From Cochliopodium minus (taxonomy: Eukaryota; Discosea; Himatismenida; Cochliopodiidae): a stretch of 11,037 bases of DNA. The notes under the pieces are model-generated. The model worked only from the letters and a program-made list of their open reading frames with translations, did no database searches and had not been told where the DNA came from. The translations under genes were made by a program, and so were the position numbers. Where the stretch lies: the NCBI GenBank assembly GCA_024220525.1, contig JAMYWO010000583.1, positions 1-11,037 of the forward strand, read 5' to 3'. Positions 6,807-11,037 of the stretch are shown in pieces. Position 1 is the first letter of the stretch. Every line of letters starts with the position of its first letter.

Positions 6807-9701
6807 TTGACCAATTTAATTCAATATCCAACACAAAATCAAAAACTATCAATAATACAATTAATAGACAAATTATGTAATAAGATAAATTTGATGCAAT
6901 ATCACTTGAAGATTAGAATAAAATTGGAAGCAATAAAGAATAGAATGCAAGAATTAAAGACACATCTCAATAACATGCAGAACCAAGGCATGATCCAAAT
7001 GCCACAAATAACATCGATATTTTTGGAATTTGGTAAAGTATTATCGCCAAGACTCATATTATTCGATTGTTTTAGTCCAATATTAGAGAATGTACTGAAT
7101 AGGAAAAATAAGACAATTGTAGGATCCAACACATTGATATGGACAAAGAATCTCTTCTATCTAGCTTATTTCTTCACAAATAATAATGAGGAATTCCATA
7201 AACTCTCAGAATTACTCATTGATTGCATAAATGAAATAAAAAATGAATATGATGAGGATGTGATCTCACCATCCACAGAAAATCAAAATAACGATTATAA
7301 AGCTGTGCAAATATATCATTTCTTGGAGGAATGCGCAACAAGGATCTTCCAAGAACAAAAAATTGATTTTTATTGTGGCAAGGAGACAAAACATTCCTGC
7401 TTCATCCCTCAAGATCTCTTGCTCAAAAAAATTCACAATAAAGCGCTCAAAAAGGATCATATCTCTGTCAGATTCTCGCAGATCTTTCGTGGATGGATCA
7501 TAAACTCTATCTGTGTCAAAGAATTGCCCAATCTTTTCTCTGAGAGAAATTTTAATCAACCTAACCCGACATTTGCACCTAAAAGAACCATCCCCTTGTC
7601 TGATATCGTGGTCAATATTTCAGATAATCAATTCATACAGCTGGAACTTTCCGGGGATTTCTCCGAAGTAGAGGGAAAATCATGTGAGATCCATTTGATC
7701 AATGAGAGGATCATTTTCTTCAAAATCTATGTTCAATCCATCAAAGATAAAAAGAAAATAGATATCAAGGTACCAAGAAGCATATATGAGGCATCCTATC
7801 TCATAGCGATAGAATCTCCACACTTTAGCAGTAATCCCATCCAATATGATCATCACCAGAACTTTCCAAATTCACAGAAAATAAAATTGAATCCATGCTA
7901 CATAGATTGTTGTTATCCCATTTTCAAGAAGACGATCATCAACTACTCCCCCAAATTGTTCTCCCAAAAAGATTTCAAGCAGAGAAGTCCTCTCATGGTG
8001 GCTTGTCTCAATCAGAGTTGGGAAAACGTATCCATCATCCTCAAAAACAAGAACAATCTCGAAATCAACTTGAACGATATTGATGAGGATGGAAACACTT
8101 GTTTGCATTTTGCTGCATACTTTGGTTCTTTCGCCATTGTGAAGGAATTGATCAACCTTGGTTCCAATCCTAATGTATTAAATAGATACGGTGAAACTCC
8201 TCTCTTCTTTTCGCAAAAACACTTTGAGATCTTCAATTACTTGGCCTTGCTAACTTCTAATTCTCCGATCGTACCTTCCATCTTCTTTTGGGAACTAAGA
8301 GATGATAACTTTCTTTACAAATGGAACAGTGAAAAGAAAAACATCAATGAAAACATCAATGAAATAGTCTATAATATGAGCTACATGGGTGATCTAGGTG
8401 ATACTGGATCAATGGATCCCAGCATGGGAAATGATTATTCCGGATCGATGATGGATAACGATAGCGATGAAAAGACACCCAACCACTACAACAACCGAAG
8501 TGGCAATCCCCAGAGTGGAAACAACTCTGACGGCAACTGGAGCCCCAACAGCAACATCGAAACCTTCTTTGACCACAATGTCACCCACAAGAATCCTATC
8601 AGCACCCGAAGCACACCTGGATCCAACTCCTTCCACCCATCCTACAACTCCCAAACCCAAATACCCAACTCCCTAACCAATTCTTATGGTTCTTCTAATT
8701 CCACCAACAATTACAGGCCTAAATCTGTTGTCAACAATAACAATAATGATAGTGGCGGAAGTGATAGCAAGGACAGTGGTTCTCCCCAAAGCACTGATTG
8801 CTTTGAGATCTATAATAACATCTCCAATGGAAGTTTCAAGGTTAATTGGCTTCCTTCTCCTGTCAGTGCTTACCTCCGTTGGGCTAAGCCTGTTCCTGTT
8901 GTAAAATATCAACTAGCTGTTCATCAAAACTGTTGTGTTGAGGTAAACAAAAAAAATTTGTTGAGAAATTTCACATTTTAATCTTTTCAATATTGAATAA
9001 ATTAGGTGATGTTGATGGATTCTTCTTCTAATGAAGTTTGTATTCCAAAGAAAAAAAACTTTTTTTCACAACATAAAAAGACACATTCCTCATCTTGTAT
9101 ATTCCCTCTCAATCCCAAAGAAAACACCATCAAATTGAAATTTGGATTCAATGTAACCACCAATATGTACTACCAAAAGATCACCAACGAATCCGAATCA
9201 GGCAGTGAGGATATCTCTTCCAAAAAAAGAAAATTGCAATCCACACAGGGTAGATTTAAGCTTCATTTCGTCTTGTGGGAGACCAAGAACTATAAAAACA
9301 AATATGATTGGGTCAAATTAGGTGTATGGTCTTCTTCCTTGTTCAATTTGGTTTCTCATAGTGATCAGATCAATCAAAATAAAAATTCCACCTCCCCTAA
9401 TCCTGAATGTATCTATCCTAATCCTATCCCTGAGAACACCAACTTCCCCATCACCATCGTTGGGAGTTTTCCTTCGAATCTCCCTAATTATACCGTAGTA
9501 TTCAGAGAAGAGGATGGCACTACCAAGCATGTCCAGCTCAACCAACAGAATAGCAAGATGATTGTTGGCAACACTCCTCTTCTCAAAGCTGGTAATGTAA
9601 TTGTATATGTTGTAGAGAAAGAATCTGTATTTCCTCAAAATGGTTTATCTTTTCAAGTTATAGGTTATAATGAGTGGAAAAAAATTCATTTTCCAATCTG
9701 A
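6807..9701 (+). CDS. Ankyrin-repeat protein with Rel/CudA-like and IPT/TIG-like C-terminal domains, probable transcription regulator
   Basis: Exon a ends at 8942 and exon b is 9006-9701 (TGA). The 63-nt intron (GTAAAC...ATTAG) is phase 0. The start is not defined: 6807 is a TTG, the first in-frame ATG is 6894, and the frame is open upstream, with a likely acceptor ending at 6798. Numbering from 6807, residues 1-330 are mainly helical and unrecognised. About 392-487 holds two to three ankyrin repeats (RSPLMVACLNQSW, DGNTCLHFAAYFGSFAIVKELI, GETPLFF). About 527-665 is Asn/Ser/Gly-rich and disordered. From about 681, KPVPVVKYQLAVHQN leads into a beta region with a KKRKL nuclear-signal-like cluster near 785, LHFVLW, then FNLVSHSDQ. 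About 844-934 looks like an IPT/TIG immunoglobulin fold. Ankyrin plus IPT is known from NF-kB, CAMTA and Mga2/Spt23, but here ankyrin comes first. DNA binding is inferred from the fold pattern only. Confidence 0.7.
8385..8810 (+). other. Asn/Ser/Gly-rich low-complexity linker within the ankyrin/IPT gene
   Basis: Within exon a the coding sequence becomes strongly biased to Asn, Ser, Gly, Pro, Thr and Asp, with C-rich codons (AAC, ACC, CCC) for about half its length (8470-8670). It then turns to AAT/GGT-type codons. A short Asn run sits near 8730-8750. The segment separates the ankyrin repeats from the Rel-like region and is predicted to be disordered. The plus-strand C bias opens long frames in other phases, which are shadows. 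Confidence 0.7.
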
Positions 9702-9980
9702 TTGAAATATTAAAAACAAAAAGTCTTTATTTTTAATTTCTATCACTTTTAATTTGTTTATTTTTTTTTGAGTGAAAGATCTATTCTTTTTTGATGATTC
9801 AAGAAGGTGTTTTCAATTCTTCTTTATGAGATTTTTTTTTTATTATTTTTATTCAGTTAACTTTCAAAAAAATAAAAAAAATATAAATAAAAAATTGAGT
9901 ATAAAAAAAATATAAATACTCCTATATCAATTAAAAACAAAAGATCTTATAGCATTTCAAACTAAAAGCAAGAATATAAA
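9702..9980 (+). promoter_or_regulatory. Upstream region of the Mo25 gene with a duplicated TATAAATA element
   Basis: This 279-bp gap follows the TGA of the ankyrin/IPT gene. It holds a 17-bp direct repeat made of TAAAAAAAA plus TATAAATA at 9873-9889 and 9902-9918, 29 bp apart. The second TATAAATA ends about 62 bp before the Mo25 ATG, a plausible TATA-box position. The base composition makes chance occurrences likely, so this is tentative. No gene is seen in the gap. Confidence 0.35.
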
Positions 9981-11037
9981 ATGAATAAAAAAGACATTGA
10001 TAAATTTAAGAAGAAAGTAAAAAATTCAGCAGAATTATGTAGATTATCAAAAGATAATATCACTATTATCGAAAATGATGAAAGCCCTGAAAAAAATTAT
10101 AAAAAGGTTTGTTAGCTTAATACATTATATTTTTAAATTGAAAGAAAATATCAAATTTTATTTCAAATGAAAGGCTGTTGAACAATTATCTTACTGTATA
10201 ACACTAATGAAATATACCCTTTTCGGAGAAACTGGCCAAGGACCTACAAATCAACCTTCCGTGGGAGAATTGATTGAAAATCTCATCAAACATGGTCTTA
10301 TTATGGATATGGTGGTATGTTTTGTTGATTTGACATTCGAGGTAAATTAAAAAAAAACAAATCTTTTTCAAAAAAGGAAATATAAAATTTTTTTATTTGA
10401 TTCATCAAAATAAAACATAAAATAATATACAATTTGGGAAATGATATTTTGCTAATATCTATTTAAGACTTGTGCATTCTTATTTTTTTTTGATTTTATG
10501 CTTTCAACAATTATTATTTCTTCAAATTAAGAAAATTCAGAATAATTTACAGAGTTCATCTCAACATTTCTCTTTTTTGTATAAAATTAAATTCAAATAC
10601 TCCCAATTATACCCTTTATTTCTAACATTTTAATCAATTATATTTTCTTTATTTTTAGTCAAAAAAAGATTGGGTTCAAATATTTGGGCATATTGTTAAA
10701 TATGAAAAAGGAGGAAACCAGCCGGTTGTCACACATATCGCCAATTCTGAAATATTGGATTCATTAATGGAGGCATTGGAAGATGCTGACATCGCATTGA
10801 GCTGTGGTAAAAAAAAAATAAAAAGAGATTTGAGAATTTAATTTTATTATTAACATATCCATCCTATAGGATCCATGCTACGTGATTGTGTTGCATTTCT
10901 TCCAGGTATAGAATTTTTTTTAATAAATATCTACGTATCTATTTCTTAGATTTTTCAATTATTCCTTTTTCTTTTGATAATTTAATTTGATATCTTATCA
11001 TATATCCCTTTTTGTAACCAAATAAGATTTTGTATTT
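9981..11037 (+). CDS. mo25: Mo25/CAB39-family scaffold protein, N-terminal part (runs off the window)
   Basis: Exons are 9981-10106, 10174-10341, 10659-10806 and 10870-10905, joined by introns of 67, 317 and 63 nt with phases 0, 0 and 1. The first donor is GTTTGT; the others are GTAAAT and GTAAAA. About 159 residues are readable of a protein family of about 340. AVEQLSYCITLMKYTLFG matches the first Mo25 helical repeat, CFVDLTFESKKDWVQIF the conserved DFExKKDVAQIF block, and DADIALSCGSMLRDCV the pattern EIALNCGxMLREC. Mo25 is an armadillo-like cytosolic scaffold that binds the pseudokinase STRAD and activates LKB1 and Ste20-type (GCK) kinases in polarity, cytokinesis and energy signalling. The residues that contact kinases lie mostly further on. 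Exon 5 is unclear: acceptors end at 10949 and at 11026. The ATG at 9981 fits the usual short N-terminus. Confidence 0.88.

Noticed and set aside
8409-8912. Several overlapping frames on both strands within the linker region
   Set aside because: The C-rich low-complexity coding sequence of the ankyrin/IPT gene suppresses stop codons in other frames; these are shadows.
10315-10320. GTATGT as the donor of Mo25 exon 2
   Set aside because: Reading on in frame gives the conserved CFVDLTFE block just before GTAAAT at 10342, so the exon ends at 10341.

Overview
The window looks like nuclear DNA of an AT-rich microbial eukaryote, most like a free-living amoeboid protist. Coding exons are interrupted by short AT-rich introns, most with donors of the form GTAAA and acceptors ending AG. 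Homopolymer A/T tracts are common between genes, the standard code fits every gene read, and the protein families present (HSPA12-type Hsp70, Mo25, ankyrin/IPT nuclear factor) are eukaryotic. I cannot name the organism. No tRNA, rRNA, CRISPR or complete transposon was seen.

Layout. At 1-73 (+) lies the last 23 codons and stop of a gene whose main copy is at the centre of the window. At 510-3318 (-) is the most striking gene. Four exons splice in frame into an 839-residue protein: an HSPA12-type Hsp70 ATPase domain with a Pro/Asn/Lys-rich insertion, the HSPA12 C-terminal beta region, and then a von Willebrand factor A (VWA) domain with a complete metal-binding (MIDAS) set. A divergent promoter region (3319-3535) contains an approximately 80-bp tandem duplication that includes the start codon of the next gene.

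From 3536 to 5519 (+) is a disordered locus. It has an unrecognised 123-codon frame, then a gene-poor stretch with coding-like pieces (one an out-of-frame leucine-rich-repeat remnant), then two cleanly spliced exons resembling the C-terminal half of questin oxidase-like proteins (DUF4243). The end of this gene is identical to the piece at 1-73, so the family is locally duplicated. The locus may be a damaged or chimeric copy.

After a very AT-rich kilobase holding possible short 5' exons, a two-exon gene (about 6807-9701, +) encodes at least 943 residues: a helical N-terminal part, ankyrin repeats, an Asn/Ser/Gly-rich linker, a Rel/CudA-like beta region and a C-terminal IPT/TIG-like domain. It is probably a transcription regulator with an unusual domain order. 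At 9981-11037 (+) is the 5' part of a Mo25 (CAB39) scaffold gene, with at least four exons, running off the window.

The genes do not form an operon and share no obvious pathway. The most novel item is the Hsp70-VWA fusion. The least certain part is 3908-4762.
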